The position numbers and the translations under genes were made by a program. The notes below the pieces were generated by a model that did no database searches, had not been told where the DNA came from, and worked only from the letters and a program-made list of their open reading frames with translations. This document shows, in pieces, positions 1 through 8,219 of a stretch of DNA of 64,000 nucleotides (the first letter of the stretch is position 1; each line of letters begins with the position of its first letter). Source of the DNA: Sphingopyxis sp. OAS728 (lineage in GTDB: Bacteria > Pseudomonadota > Alphaproteobacteria > Sphingomonadales > Sphingomonadaceae); the NCBI RefSeq assembly GCF_014873485.1, contig NZ_JADBDT010000001.1, positions 4,210,501 to 4,274,500 of the forward strand. The letters run 5' to 3'.

Positions 1-15
1 GTTTAGCCACCCCCG

Positions 16-259
16 TCACATACGGCTGCGCGCGCCGATACGATAGGGTCCCCGTCGCGCGTCCAATGCGCGGCCTTTCCAGCTAAGCTCGACTATTCCT
101 TCGGCGAGCATCTTGTCGACCGCACCATGCACCTCTGCCATCCCTGGACGCCAGTCGCTTTCCGGGGGCAATCGCACGGGCGGCTTCGCTCGGACAGATG
201 GTGGCACCGAGCGGCCGCGCTGCCAGCAGTTCCAGTATCGCGGCGCGCGCATCGATCAT
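16..259 (-). pseudogene. DUF3253 protein, apparently frameshifted
   Basis: The start codon at 259 overlaps the stop of the upstream gene as ATGA, which suggests translational coupling. The first frame reads MIDARAAILELLAARP and on through CPSEAARAIAP, a winged-helix-like N-terminal half typical of DUF3253. The second half (DWRPGMAEVHGAVDKM, then GRALDARRGPYRIG) lies in another frame. The frame changes at the TCC-GGGGG run near 161-168; removing one C there would join the halves into about 80 residues, the usual family length. This is either a real +1 frameshift or a sequencing error. DUF3253 has no established biochemical role. The split is seen directly; the family call is from recognised motifs. 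Confidence 0.7.
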
Positions 260-564
260 TTGTTCCGCGGCCGGCCGCGCTTTCCCCGGCCTGTTGTCAT
301 GGGATCGGGCTTTGGAGGTCGCTGCCAGCCGCGCGGCGGCGTCAGACGCTGCTGGCTGGTGCCGAGGCCCATCGCGCCGGGCCGCTGCCGTTCGAGACCG
401 TTCAGATCGGCCGTTTCTGCCTCGCTGGCGGACGCGCCGCCCCGGATCAGGCTGATCTTGTCCCGGCAGCGCCGCGCCTCCTCGAAGTCGAGCGCGATTA
501 CCGCCGCGTCCATTTTACGCTGCAAGTCCCGGAGCGTCTCATTCATGACTGCAGGGTCCATCAA
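256..564 (-). CDS. UvrB/UvrC-motif small protein
   Basis: A 102-residue protein. Residues about 8-40 (LRDLQRKMDAAVIALDFEEA, then RRCRDKI) form the helical hairpin of the UvrB/UvrC interaction motif (UVR domain). The C-terminal half is proline- and basic-rich and looks disordered. Free-standing UVR-motif proteins are common in alphaproteobacteria and have no defined role; the motif in UvrB/UvrC and in McsA-like proteins mediates protein-protein contact. Its stop codon overlaps the DUF3253 start at 259, so the two are probably co-transcribed. Confidence 0.7.
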   Translation of the reverse strand: MMDPAVMNETLRDLQRKMDAAVIALDFEEARRCRDKISLIRGGASASEAETADLNGLERQRPGAMGLGTSQQRLTPPRGWQRPPKPDPMTTGRGKRGRPRNK

Positions 565-609
565 GGAGGTTCGCCGGCCGGGAGAGGCAAGCTGCCAGCA
601 CCGCCCGCC

Positions 610-1008
610 TCAGGCCCCCGGCACCGGCGGGGCGGGGCTGATCAGGGACAAATCTTCTCTCCCAACCTCGTAATAGCTCGCGACCCTGTCGGCATAGGCC
701 TGGTCGAAGACCGGTGGATTGGCCGCCCAGCTGGGACCGCCTTCGAGTACACGGCGGTCGATCGTCACGGTGAAGCTATCCGACGTCGCCTCGAACGCGA
801 GAAGTTCGAAGGGGAGAGGATAATAGGCTTTGCCCATGCCGAGAAATCCGCCGATCGAAAGAATGGCGTAGACCGTCTGGCCGCTCCGTTTGTTGATCAT
901 GAACGCATGGACTGATCCAAGCTTGTCGCCATCGCGCGTCCTCACCGCCATGACATCGACCTTGTTCGACTGGATCAGCAGCTGGGTGGGTTCGTCCGGT
1001 TCGGGCAC
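610..1008 (-). CDS. PRC-barrel domain protein
   Basis: A 132-residue protein with a PRC-barrel core: NKVDVMAVRTRDGDKLGSV near residues 15-33, VYAILSIGGFLGMGK near 46-60, and the PLPFELL strand. This matches the H-subunit-type PRC barrel of small stress proteins. The C-terminal tail (FDQAYADRVASYYEVGRED) resembles that of its paralogue at 52609-52977, which carries the same Y-P-L-P-W/F strand. PRC-barrel proteins are thought to be adaptor folds; the substrate is unknown. No operon partner is evident, and no clear EcfG-type promoter was found upstream. Confidence 0.8.
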   Translation of the reverse strand: MPEPDEPTQLLIQSNKVDVMAVRTRDGDKLGSVHAFMINKRSGQTVYAILSIGGFLGMGKAYYPLPFELLAFEATSDSFTVTIDRRVLEGGPSWAANPPVFDQAYADRVASYYEVGREDLSLISPAPPVPGA

Positions 1009-1153
1009 AAGGCGCTTCCTCTATCGGTTTCAGAAATAGTGTCCCTGTTTCAACATCCGAAAGCGGCGCTTGTTCCGCTCGCCCGGCCGGCAACAGGGGG
1101 AGTTTGAACGTCGCCGCAGTGTCCCTGCGGGAGCTGGACCGCCGCGATTGCGA

Positions 1154-1885
1154 TCAGGCGACGGGATAGATGCCGTGAAGAACGGTATCGAAATGGCTCT
1201 CGATCGTCGTCGTGCACCCGCAAGCGGTCTCGCGCAGCGCTGCTTCATCCTTGATGATGAACATGCCCCGGCGCGTCGCAATCATATTCTCGGCGCGCAG
1301 CCGGCCGATCACACGCGTCACGAAGGTCCGGCCGACCCCCAGCATTTCGGCCAGTTGCTCGTGCGTGAGCTCGATCTCCGGCTTGCGGGTGCGGCCCGCA
1401 GCCGCGAGCAGCCATTTTGCTGTCCGCTGCGAAATCGTGTGCGTGGCGTTACAGGCGGCGGTTTGGAATACCTGGGCAAGAAGACAGTCGGAATAACGCG
1501 AAAACCAGTGCCGCAGGGTGATGGAGTCGAGCTTGGCATGCTCGAGCGCAGACGTCTTGATCCGAAGGAAGCGGCCGCTGAAGCGGACCTGCGCGGTTGC
1601 GAAGGCCGGAACCTGGCCGTTGGACACAATACCGCCGATTGCGCCTTCGCTTCCGACGAGCGCGACCTCGACGGCAACGTCGTCCTCGACCGAAATACAG
1701 AAGGCCGCCATCGCGGGCCCGCATGGGAACCAGGTGTGCACGACTTCGTCGCCCGCGTGCTGAAGCGTCTCATGCGCTTCGAGGTCGAAGACCATCATGT
1801 GCGGCGCGAGGCGCCGGCGATCGGCGTCGCTCAATGTTGCCAGCAGTCCATTGCTGACTAGATCGTCTTCGCCTGGCCTCGACAT
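1154..1885 (-). CDS. Crp/Fnr-family transcriptional regulator
   Basis: A 243-residue regulator. Residues about 10-130 form a cyclic-nucleotide-binding-like beta-roll (HETLQHAGDEVVHTWFPCGP), then a dimer helix and a C-terminal winged helix (ELTHEQLAEMLGVGRTFVTR, then VIGRLRAENMI). The frame is open to 1954, but I chose 1885 (MSRPGEDD) because GGGAGAG lies about 5 bases upstream. The N-terminal domain lacks the four-cysteine set of oxygen-sensing Fnr, so the ligand is unknown. It is divergent from bphP; a GTCCAC-AA-GTGGAC palindrome lies 38 bases upstream of its start and is a candidate operator. Family assignment is firm; effector and targets are not. Confidence 0.88.
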   Translation of the reverse strand: MSRPGEDDLVSNGLLATLSDADRRRLAPHMMVFDLEAHETLQHAGDEVVHTWFPCGPAMAAFCISVEDDVAVEVALVGSEGAIGGIVSNGQVPAFATAQVRFSGRFLRIKTSALEHAKLDSITLRHWFSRYSDCLLAQVFQTAACNATHTISQRTAKWLLAAAGRTRKPEIELTHEQLAEMLGVGRTFVTRVIGRLRAENMIATRRGMFIIKDEAALRETACGCTTTIESHFDTVLHGIYPVA

Positions 1886-1922
1886 AATCTCTCCCGCTGC
1901 GGATGACCGTGAACTTCTATCT

Positions 1923-1936
1923 GTCCACAAGTGGAC
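1923..1936. promoter_or_regulatory. Candidate operator palindrome between crp/fnr-like gene and bphP
   Basis: GTCCAC-AA-GTGGAC is a perfect 6-bp inverted repeat in the roughly 300-bp divergent intergenic region (1886-2188). It sits 38 bases upstream of the regulator start and 250 bases upstream of the bphP start. It does not match the Fnr (TTGAT-N4-ATCAA) or Crp consensus, so the binding protein is unknown; autoregulation is one possibility. The rest of this gap shows nothing else I can name. Confidence 0.35.
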
Positions 1937-2188
1937 GGACACCTCCGAGACCATATGTTACCGGTGAACATAACTCCCCAGCGATATCAGCCTCGGTACA
2001 TCCCGCAATCCGGTCGGGGCCGCAATCGTTCCGCTGCTATCCGAAACAGCAGGTGTTTATTTGCGCTCCCCCTTTGTCATGAAGTCTCCCAGCGCTTCGA
2101 AAAGCTTCGGCGTGCAAGCGTCTTTCCCTCGGCGGGTATCCCTCGCCCAAGCCGCCTCTGGTCGTCCGATCAGGGGGCGTCCCCGCGC

Positions 2189-4783
2189 ATGACGAGCCTC
2201 GGCACGGACAAGGTCGATCTCACCAACTGTGATCGCGAACCGATCCAGATTCCCGGTAGTATCCAGCCGCACGGCGCGATGTTTGTTGTCGATCCCGAGA
2301 GGTTCCAGATCCTGTTCGCCTCGGCGAATGCGGCAGCGCTGACGGGCTATGAGGGGGCTATTGTCCGCGGGGCCGCATTGCACACCATAATCGGCGAGCA
2401 GGCGGTGCACGAAATCCGCAACGCATGCGCGAAGTCGGGTGGCGGAGAGATTGCAGGCATCGAGCTCGGCTTGACCGTCGGGCGATCGATGCAACCGATG
2501 GACGTCGTGGCTCACCGCCACCAGGACCGCGTCCTCATCGAAATCGAGCCGTCTGTCGATGGCGGCCAGAGCGCCAAAAAGGCGCTCGATCTCACACATG
2601 GGCTGGTTCGGCGGATCGGGGTCGAGACGGATCTCGCCAATCTTGCCAAGGCCGGAGCCCGTCTGGTCCGGACCATGCTCGGATACGACCGGGTCATGAT
2701 CTACCAGTTTCTTCATAATGGCGCCGGGCGGGTCATAGCAGAAGCAAAGCGCGCGGATTTGCAAAGCTTCATGGGCCAGCATTTCCCCGCGTCCGACATT
2801 CCGTACCAGGCGCGGCGGCTTTACGAACTCAACGCCATCCGCATGATCAGCGATACCGGCTATGCGCCGATCCCGCTCGAACCTCCAATCGCGCCGGACG
2901 AGCAACCGGTCGACATGTCCTTCGCCCAGCTTCGCTCGGTGTCGCCGATCCACTGCGAATATCTGCAGAATATGGGCGTCAGTGCTTCGATGTCGATTTC
3001 GATCCTCGTCGATGGCGAGCTGTGGGGTCTGATTTCCTGTCACCATGACACGCCGCGCATCATTCCAGTTTCTCTCCGCCTCGGAGCAGAGCTCTTCGGC
3101 CACTATTTTTCGCTGCAGGTCGCGGTTGCCGAGCGCCGCGCGCATATCGTCGCGTCGGGGCTGGCACGCGAGCGTCTCGACAAGATTCTCGCCGGCCTGT
3201 CGGTCGATGAAACTCTGTTGCAGGGCCTGCGCGACCATCTCGACGATTTCACCGCGCTGTTCGATTGCGACGGTGTCGGCATCTGGGCGCAGGAGCGATG
3301 GGCATCGAGCGGTCGGGCGCCCGCGGCGGATGAGGCCTTGACGCTGGTTCGCTATCTCGCCGGAGAGGGACAGCGGCATCCCCGATCGGAATCCTCGAAG
3401 CTCGGTCTGTGGCACACGCAAAGCCTGGCGCAGATCGAGGAGCTCGACGGTTTTGGTGGTGCTGTAGCCGGCGCGCTCGCCATCCCGCTCACCTCGACGC
3501 CGCGCGATTATCTTCTCATCTTCAGGAGCGAAGAGGCGCACCGCATCGAGTGGGCCGGCGAGCCGACCAAGAAAATCCTCTCGACCCCCAACGGCGATCG
3601 GCTGACGCCGCGCGGCAGCTTCGAGACCTGGCGCGAGGAGGTCCGCGGACAATGCAAGCCCTGGACCGAGACCGATCTTTCGGCCGCCGACACGGTGCGG
3701 ACCTATCTGCGCGATGTGTTCCTCAAACAAAATGAAATAACGGCGGAAGAGCGCGGGCGCCTCGAGCATCGGCGCCGCGTCCTCAACGACGAGCTCAATC
3801 ACCGCGTCAAGAACATCATCACGCTGATCAAGTCGATCGCGGTACAGACAGGTGCCCATGCCGAAAGCGTCGCGGGCTATTCCGCGTCGCTCGAAGGGCG
3901 GCTTCGCGCCCTCGCATTTGCCCATGATCAGTCGCTGAGCGCCACGGTCGGAGGAGATCTGGCGACCCTGATAGAAGCGGAAGCGGGGCTCCATCGTTAC
4001 GGCCCCGATCCCGAACGGGTGCTCGCCGCGGGCGACAAGGTCCGGCTGAACGATCGTGCCTTCGGGGTCATGGCACTGGTCATCCACGAGCTGATGACCA
4101 ACGCCGCGAAATATGGCGCTCTGTCGGTGCCGGGCGGCAGGCTGCAGATCGAATGGACGTGCAGCGAAGCTGGCGGATGCACGGTAAGCTGGACGGAGAC
4201 CGGCGGGCCGACGGTCGCGCCGCCGAAACGCGAGGGCTTTGGATCGAAACTCATCCAGACGACTATTGTCTACGATCTTGGGGGGCGCGCGGACATCGCC
4301 TATCCTTCGACCGGGATGACCGCGAGGCTGGTTATTCCCGCCAGGCATGTGTCGCTCGTCAGCGAGGATGCGCCCGAGCTCGACACGCCATCGGCGGTGC
4401 TGAGCGAACGGTCGCTCTTAGGCATGTCGATCCTGCTCGTCGAAGACCAGTCGCTGATTGCGCTCGATACAGAGGATCTGCTTCGCCGGATGGGCGCGCG
4501 CGACGTGCGCCTGTCGCCCGATGCGGCGCACGCTGTCCTGACCCTTGAGGACTTCAGGCCTGACGCCGCCATACTCGATTATAATCTCGGCGAAACAACG
4601 TCGGAAAACGTCGCCGAACGATTGCTGACGATGGGCGTGCCGTTCGTGTTCGCGACGGGCTATGGCGACAGCGTGATGATCCCCGAGCATCTCAGGGCGA
4701 TCCCGGTCGTCCGAAAGCCCGCCAGCATGACGAGCCTTGCGGTGCAGATTGCCGATGCGCGCCGGATTGTGGCGGACAGTTGA
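2189..4783 (+). CDS. bphP: Bacteriophytochrome, HWE-type histidine kinase with fused receiver
   Basis: An 864-residue red/far-red photoreceptor kinase. The N-terminal PAS domain carries the biliverdin-attachment cysteine, Cys14, in NCDREPIQIPGSIQPHG. The GAF domain has the canonical PASDIP motif near residue 200, and a PHY domain follows to about 500. The dimerisation domain has the phosphoacceptor His538 in ELNHRVKN, followed by an HWE/HisKA2-type ATPase with HELMTNAAKYGA. The C-terminal receiver (SILLVEDQSLIALD) has phosphoacceptor Asp797 in AAILDYNLG. The frame is open upstream to 1931, but homology begins at MTSLGTDKVDLTNC. It overlaps bphO as TGATG, so chromophore supply and photoreceptor are coupled. 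HWE kinases in sphingomonads often feed the PhyR general-stress pathway; that link is inference here. Confidence 0.95.
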   Translation: MTSLGTDKVDLTNCDREPIQIPGSIQPHGAMFVVDPERFQILFASANAAALTGYEGAIVRGAALHTIIGEQAVHEIRNACAKSGGGEIAGIELGLTVGRSMQPMDVVAHRHQDRVLIEIEPSVDGGQSAKKALDLTHGLVRRIGVETDLANLAKAGARLVRTMLGYDRVMIYQFLHNGAGRVIAEAKRADLQSFMGQHFPASDIPYQARRLYELNAIRMISDTGYAPIPLEPPIAPDEQPVDMSFAQLRSVSPIHCEYLQNMGVSASMSISILVDGELWGLISCHHDTPRIIPVSLRLGAELFGHYFSLQVAVAERRAHIVASGLARERLDKILAGLSVDETLLQGLRDHLDDFTALFDCDGVGIWAQERWASSGRAPAADEALTLVRYLAGEGQRHPRSESSKLGLWHTQSLAQIEELDGFGGAVAGALAIPLTSTPRDYLLIFRSEEAHRIEWAGEPTKKILSTPNGDRLTPRGSFETWREEVRGQCKPWTETDLSAADTVRTYLRDVFLKQNEITAEERGRLEHRRRVLNDELNHRVKNIITLIKSIAVQTGAHAESVAGYSASLEGRLRALAFAHDQSLSATVGGDLATLIEAEAGLHRYGPDPERVLAAGDKVRLNDRAFGVMALVIHELMTNAAKYGALSVPGGRLQIEWTCSEAGGCTVSWTETGGPTVAPPKREGFGSKLIQTTIVYDLGGRADIAYPSTGMTARLVIPARHVSLVSEDAPELDTPSAVLSERSLLGMSILLVEDQSLIALDTEDLLRRMGARDVRLSPDAAHAVLTLEDFRPDAAILDYNLGETTSENVAERLLTMGVPFVFATGYGDSVMIPEHLRAIPVVRKPASMTSLAVQIADARRIVADS

Positions 4784-5340
4784 TGGAAAAATATCCAGCG
4801 CGCGCACAATTGCGCTTGGCCACGGCCGACTGTCATCGACGTGTCGACACGGTCTTCTCCGCGGCTGACCTCGGCGAGCTTTCCTCATATGCTGACTTTC
4901 TGCGCGCGCAGGCTGCTGCACTTCTGCCTGTGGAGGAGGCGCTCGAAGACGCCGGCGCTGCCAGCCTTTTTGCCGACTGGCCGTCGCGCAGACGCGGCGC
5001 TCTGCTCGTGGCCGACCTTGCCGGCCTTGGCTTCGCACCGCCCGCTCCCGTCGGTCGTCCGTGGCTCGCCACGCCGGCACAGGCGATCGGCGCGCTCTAT
5101 GTGCTCGAGGGATCGCGCCTCGGGGGCGCCTTGCTGAAGCGTTCGGTACCCCCGCACCTGCCGTCAGAGTTTTTGGGGGGCATGTGCTCTGCATCCTGGC
5201 AAGCCTTGCTGGTCTTGATGGACGCGATGCTGGATTCGTCCGAAAAGCTCGCTGCCGCGATCGAGACCGCGCGGCGCGTTTTCGGCTTGTTCGAACTGGC
5301 CGGCCGGCTTCACGTCGATCCGGGGACCGCCGCCGCATGA
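4783..5340 (+). CDS. bphO: Biliverdin-producing heme oxygenase
   Basis: A 185-residue heme oxygenase that would open heme to biliverdin IX-alpha, the chromophore of the adjacent phytochrome. The proximal histidine is probably His18 in LRLATADCHRRVD. The distal-helix GS/G motif is visible as YVLEGSRLGGALL near residues 106-118. Length fits the short bacterial BphO family. The start is ATG at 4783, sharing its A with the bphP stop (TGATG); an in-frame TTG at 4780 is less likely. A strong hairpin follows at 5448-5471. Confidence 0.88.
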   Translation: MEKYPARAQLRLATADCHRRVDTVFSAADLGELSSYADFLRAQAAALLPVEEALEDAGAASLFADWPSRRRGALLVADLAGLGFAPPAPVGRPWLATPAQAIGALYVLEGSRLGGALLKRSVPPHLPSEFLGGMCSASWQALLVLMDAMLDSSEKLAAAIETARRVFGLFELAGRLHVDPGTAAA

Positions 5341-5447
5341 GCGAAGACGGCGACTCTCGCCGATGCGGAACTTGCGTCTGTTACACGTGTTGATAGCGCA
5401 GCACGGGACCCGCGGAGATCTGTGGTTTGCCGCACCCATGTGCGAGG

Positions 5448-5472
5448 AAGGGGAGCCGGGCGGCTCCCCTTT
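5448..5472 (+). terminator. Probable terminator of bphP-bphO
   Basis: A perfect 10-bp stem AAGGGGAGCC / GGCTCCCCTT with the four-base loop GGGC. The trailing T tract is very short (TT then A), so termination may be weak or may need Rho. It lies 107 bases after the bphO stop. The rest of 5341-5665 has no convincing gene; short open frames there lack family features. Confidence 0.6.
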
Positions 5473-5665
5473 ACCCTCAGCTTAGCGATCACGGCGGCCG
5501 GCTTGTCTGCGTCGGTGGTCTCGGCGCAGGTGGCTTCTCAGGCCTGGTCCGCATTTCGACCGGAGAAGCCAGGCTATTCGGCCTCCGCCGCGATGGCAGT
5601 TTAGCACGGCTTTGAAGACCTGACCTTCGAACAGTGAAGGACTGCCCGGCCGCGGGCGGCCACGC

Positions 5666-6106
5666 TCAGAGACGCCGCAGGACGCGGCGCTTGTGCTCGA
5701 TCGCGGCCAGGATCAGCTCGGCGCGCGAAAGTCTGCCAAAGAGACGAACGAATTCGGGGTCGGAAATGCTGGTGGTAGGATTGAGCGTCAACCAGTCGGC
5801 AGCTGCCGTATAGTAGGTCGGCCGGCCTGTCAGCGTCTCCGCTACGGCGTCAAGGTCGGCGCCGGGAGTGTCGAGAGCGGCGCCGCGCCGGCAGAGTTCT
5901 TCCTCGACCTCGGCGAGGTCCGCGCGGCTCAGCAGCGGCCAGCGATCGTGAAAGTCCGGCCATTCCGGTACAGCGACGGTCCAGGGAATATTCTCCATGA
6001 CCCAGTCGGCGATCCGGGCAGCACGCTCATTCATTCGCTGCATCGGCGGCGCCGCCGGGATGGGAGCTGCCATCCGGCTCTGCTGCACGCGATCGAGATT
6101 TGCCAT
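5666..6106 (-). CDS. Hypothetical protein, 146 aa
   Basis: I do not recognise a family. The protein starts MANLDRVQQSRM and contains a tryptophan-rich central part (ADWVMENIPWTVAVPEWPDF and HDRWPLLSRADLAE), an alpha-helical acidic stretch (EVEEELCRRG), and a charged C-terminus (LILAAIEHKRRVLRRL). There is no signal peptide or membrane segment. The frame is open to a GTG at 6121; ATG at 6106 was chosen, with a weak GTGGGGA about 9 bases upstream. Codon use is typical of the neighbours, so it is probably a real lineage-specific gene. Confidence 0.55.
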   Translation of the reverse strand: MANLDRVQQSRMAAPIPAAPPMQRMNERAARIADWVMENIPWTVAVPEWPDFHDRWPLLSRADLAEVEEELCRRGAALDTPGADLDAVAETLTGRPTYYTAAADWLTLNPTTSISDPEFVRLFGRLSRAELILAAIEHKRRVLRRL

Positions 6107-6398
6107 ATTCTGTGTCCCCACGCCGGTCGTTCGTTGATTGCGGCTTCAGCTGCCGACCAACGCGCCCGCGCGGCGATGGTTGCGCTGGCGCTGCGAGGAA
6201 AACGAGACGTTCGGAGACAGCTTCCTCGACAGCGTCTTCGGCGTGTCACGCGGCCGGTTCCATGCGGCACTCGCGCAGCAGGGCGGTATCCCTCGGGAGG
6301 GCCCGGCGCGCACTTGCCGGAGAATGGCTCACGGATCGGCACGCGACCCCCGGGCGTAGGTGAGGGACGCGGCAACGACGCGCTCCGGCAGCGGCAAT

Positions 6399-6668
6399 TC
6401 AGGTCGGTGCGGGCCGGGCGATGCGGGGCCCCGACCTGGTGTCGCGCGCGGCACCGCGCTCGGATCGCAGGACGTGGATCCGGGATATCTTCACGGGCGT
6501 CTCGTTCAGCCTTTCCATGACGGCTGACCAGAAATCGACCTCATGGTCCGCGCCGCGCTCACTGGACCAGCCGATCTGACGCTCGACGACGGTGGCGGCG
6601 GCGTCGGCATATCGCTGACGGAGGCTGCTGGCACAGCGGAGGACGCCGGATTCGGTTTGCGGGTACAT
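6399..6668 (-). CDS. Hypothetical small protein, 89 aa
   Basis: Not recognised. The start MYPQTESG at 6668 is preceded by GGGAGA with about 6 bases spacing; an ATG at 6674 would leave no room for that ribosome site. The middle part (ASSLRQRYADAAATVVERQI) is helical and is followed by DHEVDFWSAVMERL. The C-terminus is arginine-rich and looks disordered. No membrane segment or known motif is visible. Confidence 0.45.
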   Translation of the reverse strand: MYPQTESGVLRCASSLRQRYADAAATVVERQIGWSSERGADHEVDFWSAVMERLNETPVKISRIHVLRSERGAARDTRSGPRIARPAPT

Positions 6669-7377
6669 TTTCATTCTCCCGAGGAACACGGCCCGATCAA
6701 TCGTGCGGCCAATGGCAGGTGACGCGTTTGCCAAAATTGCGTGGTGCCATGGCTGCAGGGCGGGGCGGTGCCTGTTTAGGGCTTCCTAGCCTACACCCTC
6801 GTCTCTCCTTGGAATACTGATGCAGGTTGGCTTATCGTGCAGAAAGCAGCCCGACGGGGCGATTTCTTGGCGAATACGGGTGGCGGCTCGAAAATTCCTT
6901 CATCGCGCGCGCGGATTGAAGATCGCCGCAGTTTGTTGCCTGCGCCCGTCGCCGTGCCGGCGGCCCGGATGAGGCCGATGAGAGCGGGCATCCTATCTGT
7001 TTGCGGATATCCGTTCGGTTTCTCCCGCTCTCCCATCGTTTTAACGGGCCTCCCGCCCGCAGCTTCCAGGAGACAAAAGAGCATGGATCGACCGCTGGAA
7101 TTGCTCATGCCGCGCACGACGGCGAGAAATTCGAATGTTTAAGCGCGCAGTTCGTCGGCACCTCTCCCCGAAACTGCCGCTATCGGCGAACTCCGGGTTC
7201 GCCTCGAGCACCGCCGCGCCGAGCAGCGCCCTGAGCTAAAAGACGATAGCGTCGTCGAGCAGGGAACTTTTCAGGGCCTCCCATGTCCCCTTCTTCTGCA
7301 CGCTTTCGCCGCGCCGGCCGCGCGTCGTCAGGGCTCCCTGCCTGCGCGCTCGCAAGCCGCGCCGCAGGGAGGCCTGT
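6669..7377. other. Gene-poor stretch of about 700 bp
   Basis: Several overlapping short open frames exist on both strands but none has a convincing start, ribosome site and protein-like composition together. A ribosome-site-like AGGAGACAAAAGAGC precedes an ATG at 7083, but that frame stops after 19 codons, so it could be the start of a decayed gene. A long imperfect inverted repeat (GGGCTCCCTGC near 7331 pairing with GCAGGGAGGCC near 7365) lies just past the end of pgl and may act as its terminator. Confidence 0.35.
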
Positions 7378-8088
7378 TCACGCTGGTGCCCAGTGAATGT
7401 CGACGGGGAGCTCCGTGCCGGCCAACACCCGCCCGACCGGAAGAGAAGAGGCCGGGCCCTGCCTGATCGCAGTCTCGATCACCGCGCGCTTCTCGTCGCC
7501 GGTCACGGCAATGACCAATGCGCGTGCCGACGTGATCGCGGCCAGGCTGAGTGTGACGCGCGCCACCGGTGCCTCGGAGGGCAACGGATCGGGCATCACG
7601 CCTAACGCGCGCCGTTCCTTGGGTCCGTTGACGGCTTCGTCGAAATCGGGGCCCGGAAATATCGAAGCAGCATGCCCGTCACGGCCGACGCCCAGAAGGC
7701 AGAGGTCGAGCGGCCAGTGCAGGTCCTGCATCAGGGCATCGGCCGAGCGTCCCGCCGACTTATAGTCGGCAATGGCGTTCGGCACGACCGGGATAACTCG
7801 CGCGCCCTTCGGCAGGAAATACTTCGCAAGGGCGGTTACGTTGCTGAGCGCGTCGCCGAGCGGGACGATGCGCTCGTCTCCGGGAACGATGGTCACGCGC
7901 CGCCAGTCCAGTTTCGCCGATGAAAGCTTTTCGTAGATCGGGATCGGGGTTTTTCCCCCGGCAAGTGCGATGACGGCGGCGCCGCGCGCATCGATGGCGC
8001 TTTCTATGATGAAGCCGATATCACCGGCAACGGCTGCCGCCATTTCCGCCGCAGTATCATATTCCCACCATTCGACTTCGTCGCTCAC
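7378..8088 (-). CDS. pgl: 6-phosphogluconolactonase
   Basis: A 236-residue enzyme hydrolysing 6-phosphogluconolactone to 6-phosphogluconate, the second step of the oxidative pentose phosphate and Entner-Doudoroff routes. Family signatures are AVIALAGGKTPIPIYEKL near residues 40-57, VPGDERIVPLGDALSN near 70-85, and LCLLGVGRDGHAASIFPG near 130-147. The frame is open to 8208, but a GTG at 8088 (VSDEVEWWEY) has AAAGGAA about 6 bases upstream and matches the family N-terminus. It stands alone here; zwf and edd are not in the window. Confidence 0.93.
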   Translation of the reverse strand: MSDEVEWWEYDTAAEMAAAVAGDIGFIIESAIDARGAAVIALAGGKTPIPIYEKLSSAKLDWRRVTIVPGDERIVPLGDALSNVTALAKYFLPKGARVIPVVPNAIADYKSAGRSADALMQDLHWPLDLCLLGVGRDGHAASIFPGPDFDEAVNGPKERRALGVMPDPLPSEAPVARVTLSLAAITSARALVIAVTGDEKRAVIETAIRQGPASSLPVGRVLAGTELPVDIHWAPA

Positions 8089-8219
8089 ATATATTTCCTT
8101 TGATTGGCAATGAGCGGCTTGCGAGGGCATGCGCGGGGCTGTTCCACGAGCCTTCCTAATCGCTTCGCCGCCCAACTTTACGCGTCCGAAGGGCCCACTT
8201 CGCGGCAAGGTAGCGAAGT

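Noticed and set aside
5422..5604. A 60-codon frame after bphO
   Set aside because: It spans the terminator hairpin, has no ribosome site and no recognisable protein features.
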